Shown: positions 24,969 to 37,837, counted from the first letter of the stretch. The stretch is DNA of 64,000 nt from Massilia frigida (GCF_011682175.1 NZ_WHJG01000003.1:1-64000); one strand, 5' to 3'. The notes: generated by a model from the letters alone, not told the origin. Translations and numbers: made by a program.

Positions 24969-24974
24969 ATTGTA
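24969..24974 (-). promoter_or_regulatory. Minus-10 box of the ssrA promoter
   Basis: TACAAT on the minus strand, 11 bases before the tmRNA 5' end. A minus-35 box is not clear; GTGTCA at 18 bases upstream is the closest match. Confidence 0.5.
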
Positions 24975-25179
24975 CCTGAAAGCGCGACAGCATGACACCC
25001 GCCTCTGTACCGTGTCTACACCACCTCGAACTGTCCAAAAATGAACACAAAAGAAAATCAAATTGCCGAAATGCATCAAATTAGTTGCCACATGGAACTG
25101 TCTGAGCTATTCTCTTGGCTGTGACGATGACTCCGCAGTCAAGTCAAACCCTCTCACCCTCTCCAGGAGAACCAGCATC

Positions 25180-25527
25180 ATGATGACCAAGACGACCTTC
25201 CGCCTTTGCGCAGCACTGATCGTAGCAGCCAGCGCCAACATGGCATTCGCAGCTGACGTGCCAGCGGTGTTCGACTCCAAGAGCTGCAAGGCCGACTATC
25301 CGAAAGCATCGTTGATGAATGAAGAGCAGGGCGTGGTCAGCATGGCTTTCCTGGTCTCGGCCGAAGGCAAGGTTCTGGAAGCGAAACTGGACAAGACGAG
25401 CGGCTTCAAGAGCCTGGACAAGGCCGCCATGAGCGCCATCAGCGCCTGCAAATTCAAGCCGGGCAGCAAAGACGGCCGTCCTGACAGCACCTGGACCAAA
25501 GTGGAATACAACTGGACCCTCAGCTGA
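25180..25527 (+). CDS. Periplasmic TonB C-terminal-domain-like protein
   Basis: A 115-residue secreted protein. The signal peptide ends near NMAFA, and the mature part shows the TonB C-terminal pattern: YPKASLMNEEQGVVSMAFLVSAEGKV, then LDKAAMSAISACKFKPG and a final strand VEYNW. It lacks the membrane anchor and proline-rich spacer of true TonB, so it is a stand-alone periplasmic domain, possibly linked to receptor energising or envelope interactions. The start after CAGGAGA was chosen (a second ATG is in phase at 25183). It is the first chromosomal gene right of the prophage. Confidence 0.8.
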   Translation: MMTKTTFRLCAALIVAASANMAFAADVPAVFDSKSCKADYPKASLMNEEQGVVSMAFLVSAEGKVLEAKLDKTSGFKSLDKAAMSAISACKFKPGSKDGRPDSTWTKVEYNWTLS

Positions 25528-25590
25528 TCAGCTGATCGATTACCGCTGGACCATGCGCCCGAGCCGGGTGCATCGTCTCTCGTAGAATCC

Positions 25591-25632
25591 AAAACGCCTG
25601 GCCGCTGCTGATGAAGCAGGGCCAGGCGTTTT
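25591..25632. terminator. Bidirectional terminator between the TonB-like gene and gph
   Basis: A perfect 13-bp stem AAAACGCCTGGCC/GGCCAGGCGTTTT around a 16-base loop with T-runs on both strands, between convergent genes. Confidence 0.85.
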
Positions 25633-25686
25633 GTTTTAAGCGCGCGCGCCAGCACCGGCCCGCCAGGCGTGCCGGCCGGCTGCGCC

Positions 25687-26385
25687 TCAGGCCACCATCA
25701 CCCCCGGCGCCATGCTCGCGCGCAGCAGTTCCAGCAAGTCCAGCGGGGTGTCGAGCAGATAGTCGGCGCCCCATTGGGTCGGTTCGAGCGCGCCGCAATA
25801 GCCCCAGCCGCAGGCCACGGTGAGCATGCCGGCCGCGCGCCCGGCTTCGATGTCGCGCAAGTCATCTCCCACATACCAGCACTGTTCCGGCGCAATGCCG
25901 AGCCGGCGCGCGCCTTCGAGCAGCGGCAAGGGATGCGGCTTGGCGTGCGCCGTGGTGTCGCCCGACACGATGCAGCCAGCGTGCGCCAGCCCGATCAGGG
26001 GAATCAGCGGGTCGGTGAAGCGCGCCGGTTTGTTGGTGACGATGCCCCAGGCCATGCCAGCCTGGACGATGCCATCGAGCAGTTCCGGCACGCCGTCGAA
26101 CAAGGTGCTGTGCGACGCCATGTCGGCCTGGTAGTAATCGAACCAGCTCACCCGCAGCGCTTCGTAGCCGGGGTCGCCCGGCGCCAGGCCGAAGGCGGCG
26201 CCGATCATGCCGCGCGCACCGGCCGAAGCGGTCGGGCGCAGCAGGGCGTAGGGCGTCGGCTCCAGGCCACGGTCGGCGCGCAGGCGGTTGACCGCCGCCG
26301 CCAGGTCGGGCGCGGTGTCGGCCAGGGTGCCGTCGAGGTCGAACAGGATGGCCCGCGGGGGCGGCGTTGCGTGGGATCGGGTCAT
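25687..26385 (-). CDS. gph: Phosphoglycolate phosphatase (HAD family)
   Basis: This 232-residue protein has all HAD motifs: nucleophile Asp in ILFDLDGTLADT, Thr/Ser in IVTNKP, Lys in AKPHPLP and Asp pair in YVGDDLRD. It hydrolyses 2-phosphoglycolate, a by-product of DNA repair (and related small phosphates). It lies directly downstream of ubiG on the same strand, the common ubiG-gph arrangement in Proteobacteria. Confidence is high for a HAD phosphatase and good for Gph. Confidence 0.88.
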   Translation of the reverse strand: MTRSHATPPPRAILFDLDGTLADTAPDLAAAVNRLRADRGLEPTPYALLRPTASAGARGMIGAAFGLAPGDPGYEALRVSWFDYYQADMASHSTLFDGVPELLDGIVQAGMAWGIVTNKPARFTDPLIPLIGLAHAGCIVSGDTTAHAKPHPLPLLEGARRLGIAPEQCWYVGDDLRDIEAGRAAGMLTVACGWGYCGALEPTQWGADYLLDTPLDLLELLRASMAPGVMVA

Positions 26386-26416
26386 GGCGGCTTGCTCGGC
26401 GGTTCGGAACGGCGGC

Positions 26417-27112
26417 TTACAGGGGGCGGCTGCAGGCCACCATGTAATTGACGCTGGTGTCGTTGTTGAGGGAGTAGATCTTGGTCAGCGGATTGTAGGT
26501 CATGCCCTTCAGTCCGTCCACCTGCAAGCCCGCTTCACGCGCGAATTGCGCCAGCTCGGCCGGGGTGATGAATTTGCCGTAGTCGTGGGTGCCCTTGGGC
26601 AGCATGCGCAGCAGGTATTCGGCGCCGACCACGGCGTACAGATAGGCTTTGGGATGGCGGTTGATGGTCGAGAAAAAGACATGCCCGCCCGGCTTGACCA
26701 GGGTCGCGGCAGCCTTGACGATGGCGCCCGGGTCGGGCACGTGTTCGAGCATTTCCATGCAGGTGACGACGTCATACTGGCCGGCTTCGCGCGCGGCCAT
26801 GTCTTCGGCGGCGATCAACTCGTAGCGCACCTGCACGCCCGATTCCAGGCTGTGCAGGTCGGCCACCTTGAGCGCCTTGTCGGACAGGTCGATGCCGGTC
26901 GCGTCGGCGCCTTTGCGCGCCATCGATTCGGTCAGGATGCCGCCGCCGCAACCGATATCGATCACTTTCTTGCCCGCCAGCGCGGCACGCGCGTTGATCC
27001 ATTCGAGGCGCAGCGGGTTGATTTCGTGCAGGGGCTTGAACTCGGACGTCGGGTCCCACCAGCGGTGGGCAAGTTCGCTAAATTTCTGGATTTCGAGAGG
27101 GTCGGCATTCAT
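26417..27112 (-). CDS. ubiG: 3-demethylubiquinol 3-O-methyltransferase
   Basis: A 231-residue SAM methyltransferase of ubiquinone synthesis, which methylates two hydroxyls on the quinone ring. Motifs seen: [20 protein letters not shown] at the start, [16 protein letters not shown] (SAM site), EMLEHVPDP and the C-terminal [15 protein letters not shown], all characteristic of UbiG. The frame is open far upstream, but MNADP at 27112 matches the family start. It is followed by gph 31 bases on. Confidence 0.93.
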   Translation of the reverse strand: MNADPLEIQKFSELAHRWWDPTSEFKPLHEINPLRLEWINARAALAGKKVIDIGCGGGILTESMARKGADATGIDLSDKALKVADLHSLESGVQVRYELIAAEDMAAREAGQYDVVTCMEMLEHVPDPGAIVKAAATLVKPGGHVFFSTINRHPKAYLYAVVGAEYLLRMLPKGTHDYGKFITPAELAQFAREAGLQVDGLKGMTYNPLTKIYSLNNDTSVNYMVACSRPL

Positions 27113-27303
27113 ACGCGGAATAATAGCGGGAATTCGGGGAATGCGACGGACGCAAGCATAAAAAAACCGCCCGGGGCCATCTCGTAGCGCCGAGCTAGCA
27201 AAGGCGCACGTCGATATTCCCGGTATACATTGCGGGCGCCAGGAGCGGCGATGTTTCAAGCCGCGGCGCGGCAATTCAAGCTGGCTTGGCCTTGTCGCAG
27301 GCG

Positions 27304-27332
27304 AAAAAAAACACCCCTGCACGAGGGGTGTT
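27304..27332 (-). terminator. Intrinsic terminator of the OmpA-family gene
   Basis: Minus-strand stem ACACCCCT/AGGGGTGT with loop CGTGC and eight T residues, about 85 bases downstream of the stop. Confidence 0.85.
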
Positions 27333-27368
27333 CAACTGACGATGCGATCGTCGGCGCTGCCATGCTGG

Positions 27369-27396
27369 CCCGCCCCGGCGCATGCGCCGGGGCGGG
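27369..27396. repeat. Perfect 28-base GC-rich palindrome
   Basis: A 14-base arm CCCGCCCCGGCGCA directly meets its complement. It lies between the OmpA-family stop and its terminator, so it may protect or shape the 3' end of the mRNA. Confidence 0.6.
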
Positions 27397-27416
27397 TGTG
27401 CTGGCAGAGGCGCAGC

Positions 27417-28127
27417 TTACTTGGCGCGGGTACCAACCACTTCGACTTCGACGCGACGGTTCTTGGCGCGGCCTTCAGCGGACTTGTTGTCTGCTACTGG
27501 CTGCGATTCGCCCTTGCCTTCGGTGTAGATGCGGTTCGCTTCGATGCCTTTGGCTTGCAGGTAAGCCTTGACAGCTTCAGCGCGGCGGATCGACAGCTTC
27601 TGGTTGTACGCATCGGTACCGACCGAGTCAGTGTGACCGACGGCGATGATCACTTCCAGGTTGATGCCTTGCAGTTTCGAGCTCAGGTCGTCCAGCTTGC
27701 CTTTGCCTTCCGCTTTCAGGACAGCCTTGTCGAAATCGAACAGGGCGTCGGCGGAGAAGCTGACTTTTTCCGACGTCACTGCCGGCGCTACTACCACTGC
27801 CGGCGGCGGCGTGACCGCGCCCGGGGTTGGCGGCGGCGCTACCGGCGCTGGCGGCGTGACGCATTTGCCGTTTTCCAGTTTAGCTGGCTCAACGCACAGG
27901 GGCAGGTCGCAACCTGGGACCGCATCGGCCGGGGTCCAGTAGCCAGTGCGCCAGCACAGGCCGAAAGGATCGCGCGCGATCACGCCACGGGCATCCTGGA
28001 CATAGGCGCTGTTTGGTTTCGTTGCCATGATGTCGGTGGTTACAGGAGCGAACGGCGGCGATTGCTGAGCCATTGCGCTGCCTGCAATCGCGGAGGCCGC
28101 GAGCATGAGCGAGACGAGTTTTTTCAT
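27417..28127 (-). CDS. OmpA-family outer-membrane/peptidoglycan-binding protein
   Basis: The 236-residue protein has a signal peptide (AGSAMA-Q) and a short N-terminal region with two cysteine pairs. A proline-rich linker (PPPTPGAVTPPPAVV) and a C-terminal OmpA domain follow (about residues 130-232), with FSADALFDFDKA, VGHTDSVGTDAYNQKLS and NRRVEVEVVG. This domain holds the peptidoglycan diaminopimelate side chain. No eight-strand barrel is present, unlike E. coli OmpA, so it is a short anchor-type protein. MKKLVSLML was chosen as start; the open frame extends upstream. It is oriented away from gyrA. Confidence 0.9.
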   Translation of the reverse strand: MKKLVSLMLAASAIAGSAMAQQSPPFAPVTTDIMATKPNSAYVQDARGVIARDPFGLCWRTGYWTPADAVPGCDLPLCVEPAKLENGKCVTPPAPVAPPPTPGAVTPPPAVVVAPAVTSEKVSFSADALFDFDKAVLKAEGKGKLDDLSSKLQGINLEVIIAVGHTDSVGTDAYNQKLSIRRAEAVKAYLQAKGIEANRIYTEGKGESQPVADNKSAEGRAKNRRVEVEVVGTRAK

Positions 28128-28602
28128 AGTTTTTCTTCCTTTCGGGGGTGATATCCGCAGCTTTATAGCTGCGCAACTTTTCGAGCGTGGACAAGATAGT
28201 AACAGCTTGCCCCAGCCATTACCCGTGACAGTTCCGTGACAGCTTGTGAAACAGGCAATTAACTTCTGAATCATTTTGCCACATGCACTTAATTAGCACG
28301 AAGGCTGTTAAACCAAACACGCCGCAATGGGGTAGATCATGTTGTATCCACGCAACATCGTGTCTCGTGCGACATGAGCGGGTTGACAAATGATGAACGT
28401 TTTTATGATTTCGATCACGCTTCCCTCATTGCTGGCCATCGATCAATTGCGCAGCTGCTATACGGCGCATGCTAAAATCCCACGCTTGTCTGTCGCTAAG
28501 TGGACGCGCGCACCATCATCGTGCACGCGTCGCTCTGGCAGCATCGAACCTGCAGCATTTGCGTACAGCTAATATAACCACAGCCTGAGATCAGTCCCGC
28601 CA
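28128..28602. other. Divergent intergenic region between the OmpA-family gene and gyrA
   Basis: 475 bases with no gene. A weak inverted repeat ATGTTG/CAACAT lies at 28339-28358 and a TTGACA at 28383. The OmpA-family promoter must lie at its left end; gyrA's leader is up to about 200 bases. Confidence 0.5.
28383..28409 (+). promoter_or_regulatory. Candidate gyrA promoter
   Basis: Perfect minus-35 TTGACA at 28383-28388 followed by TATGAT at 28404-28409; spacing is 15 bases, shorter than ideal (TGATTT at 17 bases is the alternative). Confidence 0.35.
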
Positions 28603-31221
<2,619 letters not shown>

Positions 31222-31233
31222 AAAACGGCGCGG

Positions 31234-31284
31234 GGCCGGTCTTGTTTTTGCACTTCGTGCGAAAATGATACCGGCCTTTTTTTT
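31234..31284 (+). terminator. gyrA terminator
   Basis: Outer stem GGCCGGT/ACCGGCC with an inner hairpin GCACTTCGTGC and eight T residues, 13 bases after the stop. Confidence 0.8.
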
Positions 31285-31325
31285 GACCCTCGTCCAGGCC
31301 AACCCACGGTTTCATTTGGAGAACC

Positions 31326-31868
31326 ATGATGAAAAAACTGACCGCCATCATGTGCACCGCGCTGGCACTGCTTGCCGCGCCGGCATTTGCCGAGAAAGCG
31401 CCGATCGATCCTGGCGCCGACAAAGCGGTACGTTCGCTGCTCGATTCCATGAATTACCGCAAGCTGATCAAGGACAGCTTTGCCCAGATGCGCGGATCGA
31501 TGCCGCAGATGATCCTCGGTAACGCCACTGCCATCATCAACGCCAATCCGCGCTTGACCCCTGCGCAAAAGAAAACCGCCATCGCCGCCGCCGAGAAAAA
31601 GGTGCCGGAAGTGGCCGCGCGCGTCCAGCGCGTGCTGGAAGATCCGGCCCTGGCCGAGGAGATGATCGAAGAAGTGGTGCCGCTCTACGCCAGCCGCTTC
31701 ACGGTGGCCGAGATCGAGCAGATCGCCGCCTTCCACCGTAGCCCGGTGGGCGCCAAGATGCTGTCGGTAATGCCGCAGATCATGAATGAGTCAATGCAGA
31801 TTGGCCAGAGGGTCATCAACCCGCGTATGGGCAAGATCATGCAAGAAGCCGTCCCCGCCGCCAAATAG
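31326..31868 (+). CDS. Secreted DUF2059-domain protein
   Basis: A 180-residue periplasmic protein with a signal peptide (cleavage at PAFA-E). The mature part is helical and has the DUF2059 pattern: [18 protein letters not shown] and [22 protein letters not shown]. Such proteins of unknown role lie next to gyrA/serC in many Burkholderiales. It is 24 bases upstream of serC and probably transcribed with it. ATGATG at 31326 gives two starts; the first was taken. Confidence 0.85.
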   Translation: MMKKLTAIMCTALALLAAPAFAEKAPIDPGADKAVRSLLDSMNYRKLIKDSFAQMRGSMPQMILGNATAIINANPRLTPAQKKTAIAAAEKKVPEVAARVQRVLEDPALAEEMIEEVVPLYASRFTVAEIEQIAAFHRSPVGAKMLSVMPQIMNESMQIGQRVINPRMGKIMQEAVPAAK

Positions 31869-31891
31869 CCAACTTTTACGCAAGGAAGCCC

Positions 31892-32983
31892 GTGACCCAG
31901 ATCTACAACTTCTCCGCCGGCCCCGCCGTCCTGCCCAAGGAAGTGCTGCAACAGGCAGCCGCCGACATGCTCGACTGGCACGGCAGCGGCATGTCGGTGA
32001 TGGAAATGAGTCACCGCGGTCCCGAGTTCATCTCGATCTACGAAGCGGCCGTGCGCGACCTGCGCCTGCTGCTGAACGTCCCCGCCAACTACAAGATCCT
32101 GTTCCTGCAGGGCGGCGGCCTGGGCGAAAACGCCATCGTGCCGATGAACCTCGTCGGCCGCGTGCCTGCGCCGGCCACCATCGACTTCGTGCAGACCGGC
32201 TCCTGGTCCGGTAAATCCATCAAGGAAGCGGCGCGCTACGCCAACGTCAACGTCGCCGCCAGCGGCGAGGCAGGGCGCTTCACCAGCGTGCCGCCGCAAA
32301 GCGACTGGAAGCGCACGCCCGGCGCGGCCTACCTGCACATCTGCACCAACGAAACCATCGACGGCGTCGAATACAACTTCGTGCCCGAACTGGGCGACGA
32401 CACCCCGATCGTGGCCGACATGTCCTCGCACATCCTCTCGCGCGTGATCGACGTGAGCAAGTACGGCGTCATTTTCGGCGGCGCGCAAAAGAACATCGGC
32501 CCGGCCGGCCTGACCCTGGTCATCGTGCGCGAAGACCTGCTTGGGCACGCGCTGCCGATTTGCCCGTCCGCCTTCGACTGGAGCATCGTCGCCGCGCACG
32601 ACTCGATGTACAACACGCCGCCGACCTACGGCATCTACATCGCCGGCCTGGTGTTCGCGCACCTGCTGCGCCAGGGCGGCGTGGCCGCCATGGAGCAGCG
32701 CAACATCGCCAAGGCCGAGCTGCTGTACGGTGCGCTCGACCTTGATGATTTTTACCAGAACCGCGTGGCGAAAGACTGCCGCTCGCGCATGAACGTACCG
32801 TTCTACCTGCGCGACGAAACACTGAACGACAAATTCCTGGCCGGTGCAAAAGCGCGCGGCCTGCTGCAGCTCAAGGGCCACAAGTCCGTGGGCGGTATGC
32901 GCGCATCGATCTACAACGCGATGCCGATCGAGGGCGTGCAAGCCCTGGTCGATTACCTGAACGAGTTCGCCGGCCGTACGTAA
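31892..32983 (+). CDS. serC: Phosphoserine aminotransferase
   Basis: A 363-residue PLP enzyme converting 3-phosphohydroxypyruvate to phosphoserine, also serving pyridoxal synthesis. Family start [10 protein letters not shown] is seen, as are [10 protein letters not shown] and the PLP lysine in [12 protein letters not shown]. The start is GTG at 31892 after AAGGAAG, which places the conserved NFSAGPA right after it. First gene of the supraoperon leading through pheA, hisC, tyrA and aroA to cmk and rpsA. Confidence 0.97.
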   Translation: MTQIYNFSAGPAVLPKEVLQQAAADMLDWHGSGMSVMEMSHRGPEFISIYEAAVRDLRLLLNVPANYKILFLQGGGLGENAIVPMNLVGRVPAPATIDFVQTGSWSGKSIKEAARYANVNVAASGEAGRFTSVPPQSDWKRTPGAAYLHICTNETIDGVEYNFVPELGDDTPIVADMSSHILSRVIDVSKYGVIFGGAQKNIGPAGLTLVIVREDLLGHALPICPSAFDWSIVAAHDSMYNTPPTYGIYIAGLVFAHLLRQGGVAAMEQRNIAKAELLYGALDLDDFYQNRVAKDCRSRMNVPFYLRDETLNDKFLAGAKARGLLQLKGHKSVGGMRASIYNAMPIEGVQALVDYLNEFAGRT

Positions 32984-33038
32984 CTGCGGGCCTTGTGCCC
33001 AAGCGAACACCCGATTCACCGCAAACCATGCCGCATCC

Positions 33039-34109
33039 ATGACAGACAAACTCACACCATTGCGCGAACAGATCGATGCGATCGACGCCCAGATTCTCAG
33101 CCTTCTCAGCGCCCGCGCGCGCCTCGCGCAGGAAGTCGGCCACGTCAAGGCCGAAACCAGCGCTCCGGTATTTCGTCCCGAACGCGAAGCGCAAGTGCTG
33201 CGCGGCGTGGCCGAACGCAATCCCGGTCCGCTCAAGGCGGCCGAAGTGCAGACCATCTTCCGCGAAATCATGTCGGCCTGCCGCTCGCTCGAAAAGCGCG
33301 TCACCGTGGCCTACCTCGGGCCATCCGGCACCTTCACCGAGCAGGCCGCGTTCCAGCAGTTCGGCAGCGCCATCGAAGGGCTGCCCTGCATCTCGATCGA
33401 CGAAGTGTTCCGCGCCACCGAAGCCGGCACCGCCGATTTCGGCGTGGTCCCGGTCGAAAACTCGTCCGAAGGGGCGGTCAACCGCACGCTCGACCTGATG
33501 CTCGGCACCACCACCATCATCAGCGGCGAGATTTCGATCCCCGTGCACCACAGCCTGATGACCAAGACCGGCAACATGGACGGCGTGACGGTGGTGTGCG
33601 CGCACTCGCAGGCGCTGGCCCAGTGCCAGGTCTGGCTGAACCAGAACTACCCCGGCATCGAACGGCGCGCGGTGGTATCGAACGCCGAAGCGGCCGTCAT
33701 GGCCAGCAAGGACCCGACGATGGCGGCGATTGCCAGCGAAATGGCGGGCGAACAGTACCGCCTGGGCGTGGTCAAGGGCCACATCCAGGACGACCCGCAC
33801 AACCGTACCCGCTTTGCCGTCATCGGCCACTTGCAGACCAACCCCTCGGGCGCCGACCAGACCTCGCTGGTGCTGGCGGTGCCGAACAAGGCGGGCGCCG
33901 TCTACAACCTGCTCGCACCGCTGGCCGTGAACGGCGTGTCGATGACGCGTTTCGAGTCGCGCCCGGCCCGCATCGGCACCTGGGAATACTACTTCTATGT
34001 CGACATCGAAGGCCACGTGCAAGACCCGGCGGTGGCCAAGGCGCTCGACGAACTGCGCGATAACGCCGCGTTTTTCAAGGTACTCGGGTCGTACCCGCTC
34101 AGTCTTTGA
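33039..34109 (+). CDS. pheA: Bifunctional chorismate mutase / prephenate dehydratase
   Basis: The 356-residue P-protein for phenylalanine synthesis. Residues 1-90 are an AroQ-type mutase (LTPLREQIDAIDAQILSLL). Prephenate dehydratase follows from about 95 (VAYLGPSGTFTEQAA, GVVPVENSSEGAVNRTLDL), then an ACT domain from about 270 with SRPARIGTWEYYFYVDIEGH, which binds phenylalanine for feedback. It lies 55 bases after serC and 34 before hisC. Confidence 0.97.
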   Translation: MTDKLTPLREQIDAIDAQILSLLSARARLAQEVGHVKAETSAPVFRPEREAQVLRGVAERNPGPLKAAEVQTIFREIMSACRSLEKRVTVAYLGPSGTFTEQAAFQQFGSAIEGLPCISIDEVFRATEAGTADFGVVPVENSSEGAVNRTLDLMLGTTTIISGEISIPVHHSLMTKTGNMDGVTVVCAHSQALAQCQVWLNQNYPGIERRAVVSNAEAAVMASKDPTMAAIASEMAGEQYRLGVVKGHIQDDPHNRTRFAVIGHLQTNPSGADQTSLVLAVPNKAGAVYNLLAPLAVNGVSMTRFESRPARIGTWEYYFYVDIEGHVQDPAVAKALDELRDNAAFFKVLGSYPLSL

Positions 34110-34143
34110 TTTGCAACCTATAACAACTACCCAGAGATAAACC

Positions 34144-35250
34144 ATGTCCCAGCAATTCGGTCCAGAATACGTCCGTGCCATCGCTCCCTACCAGGCGGGC
34201 AAACCGATCGCCGAAGTCGCGCGCGAATTCGGCCTCGACGAAGCGAACATCGTCAAACTGGCGTCGAACGAAAATCCGTTCGGCCTACCCGCATCGAGCC
34301 AGCAAGCCATGGCCGCCGCGCTGGCCGACCTGGGACGCTACCCGGACGCCAATGGCTTCGACCTGAAAGCCGCGCTGTCGACGCGCTACGAGGTGCCGGC
34401 CGACTGGATCACGCTGGGTAACGGCAGCAACGACATCCTCGAAATCGCCGCCCACGCGTTCGTGCAAAAAGGCCAGGCCGTGGTGTATTCGCAGTATTCG
34501 TTCGCCGTGTACGCGTTGGCCACCCAAGGCGTGGGCGCGCGCGCCATCGTGGTGCCGGCCAGGGAATATGGCCACGACCTCGATGCCATGGCAGCGGCCA
34601 TCGACGCCGACACGCGCCTGGTCTTCATTGCCAACCCGAACAACCCGACCGGCACCTTCATTCCGGCTGCGCAGATCGAAGCGTTCCTGAACAAGGTGCC
34701 GGCCAATGTGGTCGTGGTACTGGACGAAGCCTATAACGAATTCCTGGCACCCGAGCACCAGTTCGAATCGGCCCAGTGGGCGCGCAAGCATCCTAATCTG
34801 CTGGTTTCGCGCACCTTCTCCAAGGCCTATGGCCTGGCCGGCCTGCGCGTCGGTTTCGCCATCGCGCAGCCAGCCCTGACTGACCTGATGAACCGCATCC
34901 GCCAGCCCTTCAACGTGAACTCGCTGGCCCAGGCCGCGGCCATCGCCGCCCTGAACGACAAGCCGTTCCTGGAGCAGGGCGCCAAGAACAACGCCGCCGG
35001 CTACGCCCAGTTTGTCGAAGCGTTCGACGAACTGGGGCTGCAGTACGTGCCGTCGTTTGGTAACTTCGTGCTGGTCAAGGTTGGCGACGACGACGGCGCC
35101 GGCGCGCGGATCAACCTCGCGCTGCTCAAGCAAGGCGTGATCGTACGCCCGGTCGGCAACTACGGCCTGCCGCAATGGCTGCGTATCTCCATCGGCCTGC
35201 CAGCGGAAAACGCGATCTTCATCGCCGCCCTCAAGAAAGCGCTGGCCTGA
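34144..35250 (+). CDS. hisC: Histidinol-phosphate / aromatic aminotransferase
   Basis: A 368-residue class I/II PLP aminotransferase with KLASNENPFG near the start, VVLDEAYNEF and the PLP lysine motif SRTFSKAYGLAGLRVGF. In this supraoperon (as in Pseudomonas hisHb) it probably transaminates phenylpyruvate and hydroxyphenylpyruvate as well as imidazole acetol phosphate; this dual role is family knowledge, not seen in the sequence. tyrA follows with only one base between the stop and its GTG. Confidence 0.93.
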   Translation: MSQQFGPEYVRAIAPYQAGKPIAEVAREFGLDEANIVKLASNENPFGLPASSQQAMAAALADLGRYPDANGFDLKAALSTRYEVPADWITLGNGSNDILEIAAHAFVQKGQAVVYSQYSFAVYALATQGVGARAIVVPAREYGHDLDAMAAAIDADTRLVFIANPNNPTGTFIPAAQIEAFLNKVPANVVVVLDEAYNEFLAPEHQFESAQWARKHPNLLVSRTFSKAYGLAGLRVGFAIAQPALTDLMNRIRQPFNVNSLAQAAAIAALNDKPFLEQGAKNNAAGYAQFVEAFDELGLQYVPSFGNFVLVKVGDDDGAGARINLALLKQGVIVRPVGNYGLPQWLRISIGLPAENAIFIAALKKALA

Positions 35251-35251
35251 C

Positions 35252-36157
35252 GTGTTCAATAAAGTCGTCATCTTCGGCGTAGGGCTGATCGGCGGCTCGT
35301 TCGCGCGCGCGCTGCGCCATGCCGGCGTGGTGACCACGCTGGTGGGTGTGGGCCGCTCGCCGCAAGCGATGGCGCGTGCGCTCGAACTGGGTATCATCGA
35401 CCAGGTGGCGGCTTCGGTGCAGGATGCGATGGCGGGCGCCGACCTGGTGCTGATCGCCGCGCCGGTGGCCCAGACCGCGACGATCCTGGCCTCGCTGCTG
35501 CCGTATCTGGAAGCGGGCACCGTCGTCACCGACGCCGGCAGCACCAAGTCCGACGTGGTGGCGGCCGCGCGCGCCGTGATGAAAGAGCGTGTGGGCCAGT
35601 TCGTGCCCGGGCACCCGATCGCCGGGCGCGAAACCAACGGCCCGGACGCCGCCATCGTCGACCTGTACCACGGCAAAAAGACCGTGCTCACGCCGCTGCC
35701 GGAAAACGCGGCCGGCGATATCGACCGCGTGGCCGCCGCCTGGAGCGCGTGCGGCGCTATCATCCACCGCCTCACGCCGCAGGAACACGACACCGTGTTC
35801 GCCTCGGTCAGCCACCTCCCGCATTTGCTGGCCTACGCGCTGGTCGACGACATCGCGCGCAAGCCGCACGCGGACCTTTTGTTCCAATACGCCGCCAGTG
35901 GCTTCAGGGACTTCACGCGCATCGCCGGCTCCTCGCCGGAGATGTGGCGCGACATCAGCCTGGCCAACCAGTCGGCCCTGCTGGGCGAGTTGGACGCATA
36001 TCTGGCACAATTAACAGGATTGCGCGCGATGCTCGCCAATGGCGACGGCGCCGCCATCGAAGCGGTCTACGCCAACGCCCAGCGCGCGCGCTGCCGCTGG
36101 ATCGAAGCGATCGAAACGGCCGAAGCGCCGCCCGCGCAGGACAGCAGCCCGGAATAA
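35252..36157 (+). CDS. tyrA: Prephenate (or arogenate) dehydrogenase
   Basis: A 301-residue NAD(P)-dependent dehydrogenase for tyrosine synthesis. The start has [17 protein letters not shown] (nucleotide site), then [18 protein letters not shown] and [14 protein letters not shown], typical of the TyrA family. It starts at GTG one base after the hisC stop. There is no fused ACT domain, so feedback control must act otherwise. It precedes aroA by 25 bases. Confidence 0.94.
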   Translation: MFNKVVIFGVGLIGGSFARALRHAGVVTTLVGVGRSPQAMARALELGIIDQVAASVQDAMAGADLVLIAAPVAQTATILASLLPYLEAGTVVTDAGSTKSDVVAAARAVMKERVGQFVPGHPIAGRETNGPDAAIVDLYHGKKTVLTPLPENAAGDIDRVAAAWSACGAIIHRLTPQEHDTVFASVSHLPHLLAYALVDDIARKPHADLLFQYAASGFRDFTRIAGSSPEMWRDISLANQSALLGELDAYLAQLTGLRAMLANGDGAAIEAVYANAQRARCRWIEAIETAEAPPAQDSSPE

Positions 36158-36182
36158 ACCCAGCATTTCAAGGAACCCCAGC

Positions 36183-37517
36183 ATGACCCAGCAGAAGCAG
36201 TACCCGCACCATATCGATCTCAAGCCCGTCATGCACGTCGAGGGCGTGGTGCGGCTGCCGGGGTCCAAGAGCATCTCCAACCGCACCTTGCTGCTGGCCG
36301 CGCTGGCCGAAGGCACGACCACCATCGTCGGCCTGCTGGCGTCGGACGACACCCTGGTCATGCTGGGCGCACTGCGCTCGCTGGGCCTGGCATGGGAGCA
36401 GGTCGACGAGCATACTCACATCGTGCATGGCGGTGGCGGCGCCTTGCCGGTGCACGAAGCCGATCTGTTCATGGGCAATGCCGGCACCGCGATCCGGCCG
36501 CTGACGGCGGCGCTGGCGGTCATTGGCGGCGACTACACCCTGCACGGCGTCACGCGCATGCACGAGCGCCCGATCGGCGACCTGGTTGACGCCTTGAACG
36601 AGATCGGCGCGCAGATCGAGTACACCGGCGTGGAAGGTTTTCCACCGCTGCGCATCCGGCGTGGGCATATCCACGCGCAGCGCCTGTCGGTGCGCGGGAA
36701 TGTATCGAGCCAATTCCTGACGGCGCTGCTGATGTCCGCACCGCTGATGGCGCGCGAGCAGCCGGTGACGATTGATGTCGTCGGTGAGCTGATCTCCAAG
36801 CCGTATATCGAAATCACCCTGAACCTGATGCGGCGTTTCGGCGTGACGGTGGAGCAGGATGGCTGGCAATCGTTCACGGTGCAGCCGGGGCAGCGCTATG
36901 CCAGTCCGGGCACGATCCACGTCGAAGGCGACGCCTCGTCGGCCTCGTACTTCCTGGCGGCCGGCGCGATTGGCGGCGGTCCGATCCGGGTTGAAGGAGT
37001 GGGGCGCGACAGCATCCAGGGCGACGTGCGCTTTGCCGAAGCGCTGGAACAGATGGGCGCGACGATCACGCGCGGCGACAACTGGATCGAAGCGCGCTCG
37101 AACGGCGTGCTGAAAGCCATCGACGCCGACTTCAACCACATTCCCGACGCCGCCATGACGATTGCCGTGGCCGCGCTGTACGCTGAGGGCACGACCACCT
37201 TGCGCAACATCGCCAGCTGGCGGGTGAAAGAGACGGACCGCCTGGCTGCGATGGCGACCGAATTGCGCAAGCTGGGGGCGATAGTGGAGGAGGGGCCGGA
37301 CTACATCTCGGTCACGCCGCCGGTGGGCGAGCTGAGCGCCGCGACGATTGACACCTATGACGACCACCGGATGGCGATGTGCTTCTCGCTGGCGAGCCTG
37401 GACGGCAAAGCGCGGCGCGGCAACACGATGCGTATCAATGATCCGAAATGCGTCGCCAAGACCTTCCCCGATTACTTCGACGCCTTCGCCGGCATCGCCC
37501 ACGAGAACCTGATTTAA
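36183..37517 (+). CDS. aroA: 5-enolpyruvylshikimate-3-phosphate synthase
   Basis: The 444-residue sixth enzyme of the shikimate path. Class I features are seen: [35 protein letters not shown] in the phosphoenolpyruvate-binding loop (Ile where E. coli has Met, before the invariant Arg-Pro), [14 protein letters not shown] and [10 protein letters not shown] near the end. The start at 36183 fits the family; the open frame extends into tyrA. A 400-base repeat-rich gap follows before cmk. Confidence 0.97.
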   Translation: MTQQKQYPHHIDLKPVMHVEGVVRLPGSKSISNRTLLLAALAEGTTTIVGLLASDDTLVMLGALRSLGLAWEQVDEHTHIVHGGGGALPVHEADLFMGNAGTAIRPLTAALAVIGGDYTLHGVTRMHERPIGDLVDALNEIGAQIEYTGVEGFPPLRIRRGHIHAQRLSVRGNVSSQFLTALLMSAPLMAREQPVTIDVVGELISKPYIEITLNLMRRFGVTVEQDGWQSFTVQPGQRYASPGTIHVEGDASSASYFLAAGAIGGGPIRVEGVGRDSIQGDVRFAEALEQMGATITRGDNWIEARSNGVLKAIDADFNHIPDAAMTIAVAALYAEGTTTLRNIASWRVKETDRLAAMATELRKLGAIVEEGPDYISVTPPVGELSAATIDTYDDHRMAMCFSLASLDGKARRGNTMRINDPKCVAKTFPDYFDAFAGIAHENLI

Positions 37518-37580
37518 AGTCAGAATAGTTGCAAAATCGGGAACCGTCCCCGGTTTTCTCCTGCAGCGTAGCTCCGACGT

Positions 37581-37837
37581 CCTACAACCGGGGTCAGAGC
37601 TCTAATTTGAAACTAATTGCATGACAGCGATTGAAGCTGTTGCCGCTAAACTGAGCTCCGTCTCGTTCGCGCACGCAAACGCCCAAGCACGGTCGGACAT
37701 TGTTGCAAAACCGGCGGCTGGCTGGCTGGCGAACCGGTGGCTGTTCTCGGTTCGGCAACTAATTTCTAATCAGAGGTCAGACCCCGGTTGCGCGGTTTTG
37801 CAATGTTTCGAGTCAGAGCTCTGACCCCGGTTGTAGG
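37581..37837. repeat. Inverted-repeat element in the aroA-cmk gap
   Basis: A perfect 23-base inverted repeat (37581-37603 and 37815-37837; core GGGGTCAGAGCTCT) encloses 211 bases. Inside are a smaller inverted repeat TTGCAAAACCG/CGGTTTTGCAA and a further GTCAGACCCCGGTTG. Next to it CCGGTTGTAGGATTTT is duplicated at 37827 and 37847. A related CTGACCCCGGTTG is at 40930. The rest of 37518-37916 shows no gene. It resembles dispersed non-coding repeats of the genus, perhaps REP/MITE-derived. Confidence 0.6.

Noticed and set aside
37621-37824. Plus-strand frame of 67 codons in the aroA-cmk gap
   Set aside because: It is made of repeat arms and has no binding site or recognised family.
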